Shown one piece after another: positions 1 through 8,412 of a DNA stretch of 64,000 bases (position 1 is its first letter; every line of letters starts with the position of its first letter). The notes under the pieces were generated by a model. That model was not told where the DNA came from. It ran no database searches and saw only the letters and a program-made list of their open reading frames with translations. The DNA comes from G963678445 sp963678445 (GTDB lineage: Bacteria > Hydrogenedentota > Hydrogenedentia > Hydrogenedentales > G963678445): assembly GCA_963678445.1 (NCBI GenBank), contig OY782877.1:4898001-4962000 (forward strand), in the 5' to 3' direction. The translations under genes and the position numbers were made by a program.

Positions 1-299
1 AGATACCAATACAGCGTAAGGCGGGTACGCACTGCAATCGGCGCACAAATAAAGGTCCAGGTCAGAACCGCCATCAGATTCCCCAACGCCAGCCCTACAA
101 ACACATCCAACGCCGACACCCCCCACATCACAAATAAGGCACCAATCGTAAACTCGGTACCGGCTACATGCTCGCCCGCAAATAGCCCTGCAAAATGCCG
201 CCCAGGCTGCAACCGGTCCTCCGTTACCGGCTCACGTTCAAACTCATACAACGCATCCAGACTTTTTGTAACTTGACTATGTTCTTGCGCTTGCGCCAC
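1..299 (-). CDS. NCS1-type purine/cytosine permease-like protein (partial, N-terminal end)
   Basis: Only the first 99 codons are visible; the gene runs off the left edge. The start is taken as GTG at 299, with AAAGGG about 8 bases upstream. After a polar N-terminus of about 40 residues comes the segment GLFAGEHVAGTEFTIGALF and then two hydrophobic stretches (roughly residues 45-65 and 70-90, including ALGNLMAVLTWTF). The conserved-looking Gly/Ala helices and the 'APIAVRTRLTLYW' segment resemble the first helices of the NCS1 nucleobase/vitamin transporter family. That assignment is from family memory and rests on a short fragment, so substrate is unknown. It diverges from pckA and has no visible operon partner here. 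Confidence 0.55.
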   Translation of the reverse strand, partial: MAQAQEHSQVTKSLDALYEFEREPVTEDRLQPGRHFAGLFAGEHVAGTEFTIGALFVMWGVSALDVFVGLALGNLMAVLTWTFICAPIAVRTRLTLYWY

Positions 300-837
300 A
301 ACTAAGCCCTTTCTATAGCAACATGCCCTCAAGCCATAACCCAAGTGACCCGTGGCAGGCTTACAAAGCATAGCCCCAAAAGCAATGCGCTATGCCCCTG
401 TACCGTTATTTTAAGGCCACCGTAAACGTTTCCCTCGCAATTATCTGTCCCTGATTCCAGACGCAACTTAGCCTTCAAAAGCCGTCGCTTCCAAAACAAG
501 ACAGCGCATTAGACTACCATGCCTGTCAAAACGGTGCAAATTCTCTCCAATACCTGAGAAAGAGACGTTAAAACAGGGAAGTATAGATGCGGCATCGAGT
601 TCTGAGAGCCGCACACACGACGAATAGACTGCCGTAAAAATAGCCGCAAAATTCGTTGTAAATAGACAACCACAAAGAATACTAGAACTACAGAGGCAAA
701 ATATGCAATAATACCTTTCAATGTTAGCCGGTTTTCTCGGCTGCATGCCTTGTCGGGCGCAGTAACTCCCTATGTTCTACGCCCAAGCTGTATGCGGGGC
801 AGTCGCCTGCAAAACAACTAAACTGGAGGACCCTCAC
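300..837. other. Intergenic region between divergent permease and pckA genes
   Basis: About 540 bases with no coding region I can support: the open frames here lack ribosome-binding sites and recognisable protein features. It must hold the two divergent promoters. One loose sigma-70-like candidate toward pckA is TTGTAA followed 18 bases later by TACTAG near 656-685, which is weak. A 6-bp inverted repeat (GCATAG/CTATGC) lies near 368-393. Nothing else stands out. Confidence 0.4.
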
Positions 838-2454
838 TTGAAAAATCTAGGACTGGAAAAAATCGGAATCACGGAATGGAAAGAGCTCTATCGTAACCTT
901 TCCTATGACGACCTTTTCAAACACGAGACCGACCCTTCGTTGGAAGGCTATGAACGGGGTGTCGTGACAGAATTTGGCGCCGTATCCGTGGATACAGGCC
1001 GGTTCACGGGCCGTTCAGCGCAAGATAAGTACTGCGTCGTTGGCGAGCAATCCAAAGACACCGTTTGGTGGGGTGGCGCAGAGAATCCTGCTTCTGATAA
1101 CAAACCGTTGTCGCAAGAAGCATGGGCGCACTGCAAATCGCTGGCCTTGAAACAGCTCAACGGAAAAGACCTGTACATCATCGACGGTTTTGTCGGCACC
1201 AACCCCGACACCCGTCTGTCGATTCGGATTATCACCGAAGTGGCCTGGCAGGCACACTTCTGCAAAAACATGTTCATCCGCCCGACGGAAGAAGAGTTGG
1301 AAACCTATGTTCCTGACTGGACCTTCCTGAACGCTTGCAAAATAGACAATCAGGAATATGAAAAATTCGGCATGCGCACCGAAGTCTTCGCCCTCTATAA
1401 CATCGAAGAACGCATGAGTCTGGTCGGTGGAAGCTGGTACGGCGGCGAGATGAAAAAAGGCGTCTTTACCGTCATGAACTACTTGCTGCCGCTGCGCGGC
1501 ATTGGTTCCTTCCACTGCTCGGCCAACAAGGGCAAAGCGGGCGACACCGCGCTTTTCTTTGGTCTGTCGGGTACGGGAAAAACCACCCTCTCGACCGATC
1601 CCAAGCGTGAGCTCATCGGTGATGACGAGCACGGCTGGGATGACGAAGGCGTCTTCAACTATGAAGGCGGCTGCTACGCCAAAACCATCCACCTCTCCAA
1701 AGAAAAAGAACCAGATATCTACAACGCTATCAAGCGCGATGCCTTGTTGGAAAATGTTGTCGTTGACGAAAACGGCAAAGTTGATTTCGACGACAACAGC
1801 AAAACGGAAAACACCCGTGTTTCCTATCCGATCTATCACATTGACAATATCGTCAAGCCTGTTTCCAAGGGCGGTCACCCCAGCAACGTTATCTTCCTGA
1901 CCTGTGACGCTTTCGGTATCCTGCCTCCTGTCGCCCTGTTGAACGAAGAACAGGCCATGTACCAGTACCTGAGCGGCTATACCGCCAAGGTCGCTGGCAC
2001 AGAGATCGGCATTACCGAACCTAAAGCCGCTTTCTCCAGCTGCTATGGCGCTGCCTTCCTAGCCCTGCATCCCACGCAGTATGCCGATATTCTCGGCCAG
2101 AAGATGGAGAAACACGGCGCAAAGGCTTATCTGGTCAACACCGGTTGGGTAGGCGGCCCTTATGGCGTCGGTTCGCGTATGGACATCACCGGTACCCGTC
2201 GTATCATCGACGCTATCCTGGATGGCTCGATCCTCAATGCGGAATTCGACACCATGCCTATCTTCAACCTGCAGATTCCGAAAGCCTTGCCGGGTGTAGA
2301 CACCAACGTCTTGAATCCGCGTAATGCCTGGGAAGACAAAGACGCCTACGATGCGGGCGCCCGCAAACTGGCTCAAATGTTCATTAAGAACTTTGAGCAG
2401 TTCACCAACACTGAAAAAGGCGCTGCACTCGTCGCCGCAGGTCCCCAGCTCTAA
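838..2454 (+). CDS. pckA: Phosphoenolpyruvate carboxykinase (ATP)
   Basis: Catalyses oxaloacetate + ATP to phosphoenolpyruvate + ADP + CO2, linking the citric acid cycle with gluconeogenesis, or running in reverse for fermentative CO2 fixation; cytosolic. The frame is open from 772, but the start is placed at TTG 838 because GGAGGA lies 7 bases upstream and the resulting 538 residues match the family length (about 540). Early motifs include DPSLEGYERG and TGRSAQDKY. The nucleotide-binding loop GLSGTGKTTLS is near residue 230, followed by the kinase-2/metal motif IGDDEHGWDD. GYTAKVAGTE and the C-terminal PRNAWEDKDAYD block also fit the ATP-dependent (not GTP) class. It is monocistronic, ending in a strong hairpin. 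Identification is secure; the TTG start is inferred. Confidence 0.97.
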   Translation: MKNLGLEKIGITEWKELYRNLSYDDLFKHETDPSLEGYERGVVTEFGAVSVDTGRFTGRSAQDKYCVVGEQSKDTVWWGGAENPASDNKPLSQEAWAHCKSLALKQLNGKDLYIIDGFVGTNPDTRLSIRIITEVAWQAHFCKNMFIRPTEEELETYVPDWTFLNACKIDNQEYEKFGMRTEVFALYNIEERMSLVGGSWYGGEMKKGVFTVMNYLLPLRGIGSFHCSANKGKAGDTALFFGLSGTGKTTLSTDPKRELIGDDEHGWDDEGVFNYEGGCYAKTIHLSKEKEPDIYNAIKRDALLENVVVDENGKVDFDDNSKTENTRVSYPIYHIDNIVKPVSKGGHPSNVIFLTCDAFGILPPVALLNEEQAMYQYLSGYTAKVAGTEIGITEPKAAFSSCYGAAFLALHPTQYADILGQKMEKHGAKAYLVNTGWVGGPYGVGSRMDITGTRRIIDAILDGSILNAEFDTMPIFNLQIPKALPGVDTNVLNPRNAWEDKDAYDAGARKLAQMFIKNFEQFTNTEKGAALVAAGPQL

Positions 2455-2478
2455 GCTGAAAATCCCTAAAAATTGAAT

Positions 2479-2564
2479 ACAGGCGGAAGAATTTGTTGAC
2501 AAAAACGTCGAAACATGGTATTACCATGGCTGACAGTTCATTGTTTATTCTTCCGCCTGTTTTC
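2479..2564 (+). terminator. Hairpin terminator after pckA
   Basis: A perfect 14-bp inverted repeat (ACAGGCGGAAGAAT at 2479-2492, complement at 2547-2560) encloses 54 bases that themselves hold a small CATGG/CCATG hairpin, and is followed by TTTT. It starts 25 bases after the pckA stop. The long loop is unusual for a classical intrinsic terminator. Confidence 0.65.
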
Positions 2565-2773
2565 CTGTGATGGTGGACGCATTGGGTTGTACTATGAAAA
2601 GTTATTCCCTGGCGGGTGCTATATAGACCTATAGGGTGACTATTTTTCACTTAATGCTGGCAGAGACCGCCACCCAAGGATGATAAAGAGGCGTCGAGGA
2701 AGAAAGTTTTTGTTTTGAAGTGCGCTTTCGCGGATAAGCGCTTTAAAGCGTATACTTTAAGGGAGAAGTGACC

Positions 2774-2914
2774 ATGAGACATCATCGGTTGATTACGAGG
2801 AAGCCGCAGCTTGCTCAGGATGCAGAAGCCGGATCCAACTATCAGGTTTGGAAGGACTTTCTGAAAAACCTGCTTGATCAAGTAATCGAGTTTATTTTCA
2901 TTCAAACTTCATAG
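2774..2914 (+). CDS. Hypothetical 46-residue protein, first of a small-ORF pair
   Basis: Short ORF starting ATG at 2774 with GGGAGA 7 bases upstream and ending TAG at 2914. The product starts MRHHRLITRKPQ (basic) and ends with a mildly hydrophobic LLDQVIEFIFIQTS tail. I do not recognise a family. The good ribosome-binding site, the second small ORF 17 bases downstream with its own site, and terminators on both sides suggest a real two-gene transcript. A 12-bp palindrome CGCTTTAAAGCG (2739-2750) directly followed by TATACT lies just upstream and could be part of a promoter/operator, although it is very close to the start codon. Function unknown. Confidence 0.4.
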   Translation: MRHHRLITRKPQLAQDAEAGSNYQVWKDFLKNLLDQVIEFIFIQTS

Positions 2915-2930
2915 GTCAAGGAAAAACACC

Positions 2931-3143
2931 ATGAAACACAAAGAGCACCTTAAACTGATTACTCAAATCCCCGAATATGCCCAATTGAGCAATTTTCAGA
3001 TTAAATTGGAAACCACAACCGATATGATTGATCGTCTCCTGTTGGTCCCCCGCCAGGCTCCGTGGAAGGCCATTGGTATTGAGGGCGATGATGATGATGA
3101 TTCCGGTACCGATACCAATACCAACACTAACGATGAGCTTTAA
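2931..3143 (+). CDS. Hypothetical 70-residue protein with acidic tail, second of a small-ORF pair
   Basis: ATG at 2931 has AAGGA about 10 bases upstream and follows the 46-residue ORF by 16 bases. The product has an amphipathic N-terminal half (for example LKLITQIPEYAQLSNFQIKL), a PRQAPWKAIGIEG turn, and a C-terminal tail of five Asp followed by SGTDTNTNTNDEL. There is no signal peptide or membrane segment and I recognise no family. The leader-like first half plus a low-complexity acidic tail would fit several kinds of small regulatory or precursor peptide, but nothing in the neighbourhood (no modification enzyme or exporter) supports a specific one. Confidence 0.5.
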   Translation: MKHKEHLKLITQIPEYAQLSNFQIKLETTTDMIDRLLLVPRQAPWKAIGIEGDDDDDSGTDTNTNTNDEL

Positions 3144-3316
3144 GCCGCTCCTGCATTTTTGAACCACGAGGACTACTTCTGGCGATCCTGAGAGAGCATA
3201 ACGTCGTATCAGACACTATCGTTCTCAGGAGAGAATGCGTCCAAAGAAAGTCCAAAAGAACATTTTCTCTTGGAAAATTTGGTCGACCGAAGCAAGTACG
3301 TGGTATCACTCGTATA
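3144..3316. other. Short intergenic stretch with an inverted repeat
   Basis: Contains an imperfectly spaced inverted repeat (CCTGAGA near 3188 and TCTCAGG near 3225) with a loop of about 30 bases. No coding sequence is evident. It may be the 3' untranslated region of the small-ORF pair. Confidence 0.3.
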
Positions 3317-3365
3317 AAAAAACAACGTCTGATGGCAATAAGAAGTGCATCAGACGTTGTTTTTT
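3317..3365. terminator. Bidirectional terminator between small-ORF pair and kinase operon
   Basis: Perfect 18-bp arms: 3317-3334 (six A, CAACGTCTGATG) and 3348-3365 (complement ending in six T), loop 13 bases. T-runs on both strands make it usable by the plus-strand small-ORF transcript and by the minus-strand gat-rsfS-kinase operon, which ends at 3390. Confidence 0.9.
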
Positions 3366-3389
3366 CGATTTATTCTACTACAACAGCGG

Positions 3390-4232
3390 TTAAATTCGGC
3401 TTTGCCCTACACTGGAAAGAATTATGCGTAATTCATCGCAATCGCCAAACCGGTCTTCCGGCTTTTTGCTCAGCAATTTCATGATGATGTCCCCCAGTTT
3501 CTGAGGACACTTGGGATTGATAACGCTAGGGTGATCGGGCATATAGTGCACATGGCATTGATAAAGCCGTTGCAGACTGTCTACCTGAAATGGCACCCGT
3601 TCCGCAAACATCATATACATGGTGATGCCAAGCGAATATAGATCAACCCCAATCGTTGACTTTTCTTTGCGGATAATTTCCGGCGCTACAAACATGGGTG
3701 TAATCTGTTCCCCTACACCAGGGGAAAGATATTCCATCAGAAAGCTGCTGCCATATAGTGAAAAGTCAGCAAGTTTGACGAGACCGCGTCGCGTAAACAA
3801 GACGTTGGAAGGCTTAAAATCGTGGTGTATGCACCCCTGATCGTGCAAGTACTGCAACCCATTACAGATCTGCGCAACAATGGTCAGACGTTCCTGCAGA
3901 TTCCAGGGACGGTTCAGCAAGTACCATTTCAGATTGGGGCCATCCACGTATTCCATGAACATGCAAAAGCCCTCATTCCCTTCTGCAAAGCCACGGATAC
4001 GCACCACGTTGTTATGTTTGAACTTTTGGAATTTCTTGATGCTAATCTTCAAATCGCGTAGATGCAGCTTGTTTCGAAAAAAGTTTTCATGAAAAAGCTT
4101 AACCGCAATCATTTCGCCTTTTTTGGTGTCGATACCACGGTAAACCGTACCCGTGCCTCCACGGCCCAATATACGGTCCAGCTTCACATGATATAGTTTC
4201 GATTTGTCGGGGGTATAAATTGCATCTGCCAT
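3390..4232 (-). CDS. Soluble Hanks-type serine/threonine protein kinase with altered motifs
   Basis: A 280-residue protein that is just a kinase domain, with no membrane segment or sensor. The glycine loop is GRGGTGTVYRG (residues 23-33) and the ATP-anchoring lysine is K45 in IAVKLF. The catalytic loop is HHDFKPSNVLF with D138 and N143, so the usual HRD arginine is His. The metal-binding DFG motif is DFS (156-158). APEII and a DLYSLGITMYMM helix F follow. Loss of the HRD arginine suggests it does not need activation-loop phosphorylation. The DFS change may lower activity but does not by itself prove a pseudokinase. It is the last gene of the gatCAB-rsfS operon, 20 bases after rsfS, so translation may be a target area; the substrate is unknown. 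Confidence 0.9.
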   Translation of the reverse strand: MADAIYTPDKSKLYHVKLDRILGRGGTGTVYRGIDTKKGEMIAVKLFHENFFRNKLHLRDLKISIKKFQKFKHNNVVRIRGFAEGNEGFCMFMEYVDGPNLKWYLLNRPWNLQERLTIVAQICNGLQYLHDQGCIHHDFKPSNVLFTRRGLVKLADFSLYGSSFLMEYLSPGVGEQITPMFVAPEIIRKEKSTIGVDLYSLGITMYMMFAERVPFQVDSLQRLYQCHVHYMPDHPSVINPKCPQKLGDIIMKLLSKKPEDRFGDCDELRIILSSVGQSRI

Positions 4233-4252
4233 CGTACTGCCCTGCTCTCAGC

Positions 4253-4639
4253 TCAGTCCAAATCCAGGTTAATTTCTTTACCGTCTGCCCACATACCATC
4301 TAAATCGTAGAATAAACGGGCGTCTTTGCGGAAGATATGCACAATCACGGCGCCGTAATCGATGACAAGCCAGCCATCTTGCTGTGCGCCTTCAATCTGG
4401 AGGGGAGCAAGGCCGACCTTTTTCATTCCTTCCTTGATGCAATTCATCACCGCCTTGTGCTGCGGCTCGCTGCTGGTGCTGCACATCACAAAGGCATCGG
4501 CCACCAGGGTCAGCTCACGCACGTCATAGGCTTTGATATCTTCCGCCTTCTTTTCAGCTGCCAATTCGGCCACCCGCAGTACATGGGCCAATGAAGTGTC
4601 TTGTTGTTCCGTACTTTTTTTCTTCAAGAGTGTGGGCAA
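4253..4639 (-). CDS. rsfS: Ribosomal silencing factor RsfS (Iojap family)
   Basis: 128 residues. RsfS binds ribosomal protein uL14 on the large subunit and blocks subunit joining, lowering translation in poor nutrient conditions. The family core is clear: AAEKKAEDIKAYDVRELT, then ADAFVMCSTSSEPQHKAV, then the EGAQQDGWLVIDYGAVIVHIF motif and the aromatic FYDLDGMW end. The start codon is TTG at 4639 with AGGAG 8 bases upstream. It lies 11 bases after gatB and 20 before the kinase, so it is in the same minus-strand operon. A basic, polar 20-residue N-terminal extension precedes the core. Confidence 0.95.
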   Translation of the reverse strand: MPTLLKKKSTEQQDTSLAHVLRVAELAAEKKAEDIKAYDVRELTLVADAFVMCSTSSEPQHKAVMNCIKEGMKKVGLAPLQIEGAQQDGWLVIDYGAVIVHIFRKDARLFYDLDGMWADGKEINLDLD

Positions 4640-4650
4640 AAGTAGAACTC

Positions 4651-6081
4651 CTATTGTTGTAAGGTTTTTCGAAGGATTTCGGTCACCATTTGGGGGTTGG
4701 CCTTCCCTTTAGAGGCCTGCATGACTTTACCCATCAGGAAGCCGAAAACCTTTTCATTGCCCGATCGGAATTGTTCGACCTGATCGGGGTGCGCTGCCAT
4801 CACGTCGGCAATGATGCCTTCCAATGCGCTGCTATCGCTAATCTGCACCAAGCCTTTTTCTTCAACGATGGTTTTGGGCGCTTTGCCTGTTTCAAACATC
4901 GTTGTCAGCACATCTTTGGCAATCTTACCACTAATTGTACCATCTTCAATCAATTGCAACATCTCCGCCAATGCCTGTGGGGTAATCTTGCATGCCGCAA
5001 GATCCTGTTTGGCCTCTGTCAGTAGCGCCTGCAAGTCGCCCATCATCCAGTTGGCCGTTTTCTTGGCATCTACACCGAGTTTTACCGTGTCCTCAAAGAA
5101 ATCCGCCATAGTCTTGGTGCTAGTAAGGATGGCTACGTCATACTCTGACAGTCCATAGTCCGTTAGCATGCGCTGTTTACGCGCTACGGGCAATTCGGGA
5201 AGCGAAGCGCGGATACGTTCCTCCCAGGCTTCATCTACCACGATGGGCACCAGGTCGGGTTCGGGAAAATAGCGGTAATCGTGTGCAGATTCCTTCTGGC
5301 GTTGCGAGTAGGTAATGCCCCGGTCTGCGTCCCAGCCGCGGGTTTCCTGCGAAATGGTGCCGCCTTCTTCCAGAATCTGGCGCTGGCGGGCAATTTCATA
5401 CTCGATCGCTTTGTGCACCCCACTAAACGAGGCGACATTTTTCACCTCAGTCTTTGTACCAAACTCTTTTTGGCCCTTGGGACGCAAGCTGATGTTGGCC
5501 TCAGCGCGCAGGGAGCCTTCCTCCATGTTGCAATCGCTCACATTGAGGTATTGGAGAATTTGTTTGAGGTTGGTCAGATAGGCGTAGGCTTCATCCGCAC
5601 TACGAATGTCAGGCTCCGTCACGATTTCCAACAGAGGAACGCTGCATCGGTTAAAGTCGACGCCGCTTTGCCCTCCACCCAAGGTGTGGGTGTTGCGGGC
5701 AGTGTCTTCCTCCATATGCGCACGGGTCACACCAATCTTCTTTTTGACCCCGTCCACCTCGACTTCCATAAAGCCATCGTAACACAGGGGTAGATCGTAC
5801 TGGCTGATCTGGTAGTTTTTGGAGAGGTCAGGATAAAAATAGTTCTTGCGGTCCATTTTCGACCAACGCGAAATCTTGCAATTCAACGCCAAGCCTACCG
5901 CAACGGATTTGTCGACCATGTCACGGTTGAGCACGGGCAATACGCCCGGCATGCCCAGGCAAATGGGGCAGACATTGGTGTTGGGCGGTGCGTGGAAATT
6001 GGTACTGCAGGCGCAAAAAACTTTTGATTTACTGTTAATCTCTACATGGACTTCCATGCCGATGACTACTTCGTATTCCAT
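4651..6081 (-). CDS. gatB: Asp-tRNA(Asn)/Glu-tRNA(Gln) amidotransferase subunit B
   Basis: 476 residues, normal length. GatB is the tRNA-binding and kinase subunit that activates mischarged Glu-tRNA(Gln) or Asp-tRNA(Asn) for amidation by GatA. The N-terminus YEVVIGMEVHVEI is diagnostic. The cysteines of the zinc site are present (FCACSTNF and CPICLGMPG), followed by MDRKNYFYPDLSKNYQISQ. The HMEEDTARNTH and RCSVPLLEIVTEPD blocks follow, and the C-terminal YqeY/tail domain ends ANPQMVTEILRKTL. It is third in the gatC-gatA-gatB order. Confidence 0.98.
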   Translation of the reverse strand: MEYEVVIGMEVHVEINSKSKVFCACSTNFHAPPNTNVCPICLGMPGVLPVLNRDMVDKSVAVGLALNCKISRWSKMDRKNYFYPDLSKNYQISQYDLPLCYDGFMEVEVDGVKKKIGVTRAHMEEDTARNTHTLGGGQSGVDFNRCSVPLLEIVTEPDIRSADEAYAYLTNLKQILQYLNVSDCNMEEGSLRAEANISLRPKGQKEFGTKTEVKNVASFSGVHKAIEYEIARQRQILEEGGTISQETRGWDADRGITYSQRQKESAHDYRYFPEPDLVPIVVDEAWEERIRASLPELPVARKQRMLTDYGLSEYDVAILTSTKTMADFFEDTVKLGVDAKKTANWMMGDLQALLTEAKQDLAACKITPQALAEMLQLIEDGTISGKIAKDVLTTMFETGKAPKTIVEEKGLVQISDSSALEGIIADVMAAHPDQVEQFRSGNEKVFGFLMGKVMQASKGKANPQMVTEILRKTLQQ

Positions 6082-6152
6082 GAGGCTTTCCTCATCTTCG
6101 ACCGTATAGTAACGGGTTAGATTGTCTCTTTTGGGTCACGGTGGCGCACAAA

Positions 6153-7616
6153 TCAGGCAATAGGTGGCTTACCCATTACAATGCCGCTGTTCTGTTCATA
6201 CGCATGGGCCGCACGCAACAGGGTTTGTTCATCAAAAGGCTTCGCCATAAGTTGCAATCCCGCAGGAAGACCGCTTTGCGTAAGACCGCAGGGAATGGAA
6301 AGGCCCGGAAGCGTTGCCAGGTTGGTGGAAATGGTGTAGATATCGCTGAGGTACATTTCCAAGGGATCGGCGGTTTTGGAACCAAATTCGAAACTGGGCG
6401 TGGGCGAAGTAGGCCCGGCAATAACATCGCATTGCTCGAAGGCCTTGTCGAAATCCTGTTTAATCAGTGCGCGCACTTTCTGCGCTTTGAGATAGTAGGC
6501 GTCGTAGTAGCCGCTGGAAAGCACGTAGGTGCCCAGCATGATGCGACGTTGCACTTCGGGACCAAAGGCTTCGCTTTTGCTCATTACATACATTTCCCGC
6601 ACATCTTTGGCATCGGGATGGCGGAATCCGTAGCGCACGCCGTCGAAACGCGCCAGGTTTGCGCTGGCTTCTGCAGTGCAGATAATGTAATAGACCGCGA
6701 TGGCGTATTCGGTATGTGGCAGCGACACTTCGACGATCTCCGCGCCTTGCGCTTTGAATACGTCTACCGCCGCCATAACCTTTTCGCGCATTTCCGCACC
6801 CAGCGCATCGGTAAAGTATTCTTTGGGCAGCCCAACTTTGAGGCCCTTAATATCGCCGGTCAGCGCCTGCGTAAAATCGGTTTTGGGAAGGTCTGCCGAG
6901 GTGGCATCCAGCGGGTCTTTGCCACACATCACGTTAAGCATCAATGCCGCGTCTTCCACATCCTTCGTGAATGGCCCTATCTGATCCAATGAGGAGGCGA
7001 AAGCGACCAGACCAAAGCGTGAAACGCGTCCGTAGGTCGGTTTCAGGCCTACGCAGCCGCACAGACATGCTGGCTGGCGAATTGAACCGCCGGTGTCGCT
7101 ACCCAGGGAAACTGTGCAGGTATCCGATGCAACCGATGCAGCGGAACCACCACTGGAACCACCGGGAACACAGTTCAGATTCCACGGATTGCGGGTGACT
7201 TTGATGGCGCTATTTTCCGTCGACGAACCCATGGCGAACTCGTCCATATTCACCTTGCCCAGGAATACGGCACCTTCCGCCGCCAGTTTCTTAACGACCG
7301 TAGCGTCATACGGGCTTTGGAAATTCTCCAGCATTTTTGAACCGCAGGTGGTCCGCCCTTTTTGAGTGCACAGCACCTCTTTCAGCGAAATGGGAACGCC
7401 TGCCAATTGTCCCAAGGGCTCACCCGCAGCCTTGGCCGCATCTACGGCGGCTGCCTGCTCCAGAGCGCTATCGCGCCAGATCTGTGTGTAGGCGTCTACC
7501 TTTCCATCGACCGCATCGATACGATCCAGATAGCTTTGCGTAACCTCTACCGCAGAAACAGCGCCCTCTGCAACGGCAGCGCGAATTTCGTGGGCTGTTT
7601 TTTCATACCAAGCCAT
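6153..7616 (-). CDS. gatA: Asp-tRNA(Asn)/Glu-tRNA(Gln) amidotransferase subunit A
   Basis: 487 residues, normal length. GatA releases ammonia from glutamine and is the amidase-signature subunit. The amidase signature is complete: the catalytic Lys is in GVPISLKEVLCTQ, followed by the Gly/Ser-rich GGSSGGSAASVAS and DTGGSIRQPACLCG, giving the Ser-cisSer-Lys triad. The oxyanion segment and the C-terminal LPGLSIPCGL are also present. It begins 4 bases after gatC, consistent with translational coupling. The FGSKTADPLEMYLSDIYT segment is typical for the family. Confidence 0.98.
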   Translation of the reverse strand: MAWYEKTAHEIRAAVAEGAVSAVEVTQSYLDRIDAVDGKVDAYTQIWRDSALEQAAAVDAAKAAGEPLGQLAGVPISLKEVLCTQKGRTTCGSKMLENFQSPYDATVVKKLAAEGAVFLGKVNMDEFAMGSSTENSAIKVTRNPWNLNCVPGGSSGGSAASVASDTCTVSLGSDTGGSIRQPACLCGCVGLKPTYGRVSRFGLVAFASSLDQIGPFTKDVEDAALMLNVMCGKDPLDATSADLPKTDFTQALTGDIKGLKVGLPKEYFTDALGAEMREKVMAAVDVFKAQGAEIVEVSLPHTEYAIAVYYIICTAEASANLARFDGVRYGFRHPDAKDVREMYVMSKSEAFGPEVQRRIMLGTYVLSSGYYDAYYLKAQKVRALIKQDFDKAFEQCDVIAGPTSPTPSFEFGSKTADPLEMYLSDIYTISTNLATLPGLSIPCGLTQSGLPAGLQLMAKPFDEQTLLRAAHAYEQNSGIVMGKPPIA

Positions 7617-7619
7617 GAT

Positions 7620-7925
7620 TTAAGCACCCTCTCCCGTATCCAGAATCTTCGGTACAATAAAATATTCGCCATCATGCATAGGCGCATTCGCCAAAGCCGC
7701 GTCGCGCAGCAACGGCTCCCCGACCACATCTTCACGATAGACATTGGTCATTTCCATGGCGTGCATCATCGGCTCAACATTGTCCGTATTCAGCGTATTC
7801 AATGCGTCCATATAGTTCAGAATTTCGCCCATTTCCTTAACCAGACGTTCCTTGGCGGCATCGTCTAACTGAAGCTGGGCCAATCCGGCTACATATTCCA
7901 CGTCAGCCTTTGTAATTTTGCTCAT
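7620..7925 (-). CDS. gatC: Asp-tRNA(Asn)/Glu-tRNA(Gln) amidotransferase subunit C
   Basis: 101 residues; the small wrapping subunit that holds GatA and GatB together. Motifs are ITKADVEYVAGLAQLQL, then ILNYMDALNTLNTDNVEPMMHA, then REDVVGEPLLRDAALANAP and the EYFIVPKIL end. Two starts are possible. ATG 7925 (AGGGA 8 bases upstream) gives the family-typical MSKIT beginning and is used here. ATG 7949 (AGGGG 7 bases upstream) would add eight residues. It is the first gene of the gat-rsfS-kinase operon, so the operon promoter should lie in 7926-8412. Confidence 0.95.
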   Translation of the reverse strand: MSKITKADVEYVAGLAQLQLDDAAKERLVKEMGEILNYMDALNTLNTDNVEPMMHAMEMTNVYREDVVGEPLLRDAALANAPMHDGEYFIVPKILDTGEGA

Positions 7926-8412
7926 ATATACTATCCCTGCATCCGCCAACCCCTAAAAACAAGCTTCGTTTCTGTGGGATTGGGTTGGTATTCTCACGTA
8001 ATTTTTGCCCTAAAAGTAGCCAAGGAACCCACAAAGCGATATTAGCCAGTGGATACAATACAGCTTTGCTCGTATGAACGCTTTTCAGGGTCAAATCTTT
8101 AGCAAGAGCATAGCACAGCTTGTCGAAGGGTTTCCATGGTGCAGGGAATGTTATCTGCGCTTTTTTTATAAAATACCGCTTATCTGGGTAGAAGAAATAA
8201 ATCCGGGGCCTCCTCCCCATTCCCATGCTGCTCTTATTAAAACAAGCGCTTTGGCGTCCAGAAAGTATGCATTCTCTTCTCTATTATTTGGTGCAAATTA
8301 CTTCCCTCTTTTTAAAACATGTGGTAAGATTCAACGCTTGATACAAAACGGTGGGCTTGTGCTCACTTTGGGATTGGGAACCTCTAGCAACGGTCTATGA
8401 AAGGGCTGTGAA
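7926..8412. other. Divergent intergenic region between gatC and the polyamine genes
   Basis: About 490 bases, AT-rich in parts. It must contain the gat operon promoter (minus) and the carboxynorspermidine dehydrogenase promoter (plus). Open frames across it lack convincing ribosome-binding sites or protein features. A weak plus-strand candidate is TTGATA near 8338. I see no repeat, RNA gene or riboswitch. Confidence 0.35.

Noticed and set aside
468..746. Cys-rich minus-strand open frame upstream of pckA
   Set aside because: No ribosome-binding site and no family resemblance; another overlapping frame is equally open, so chance is likely.
7903..8226. Minus-strand open frame between gatC and the polyamine genes
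   Set aside because: It overlaps the gatC start, is composed of low-likelihood residues, and lacks a good start signal.
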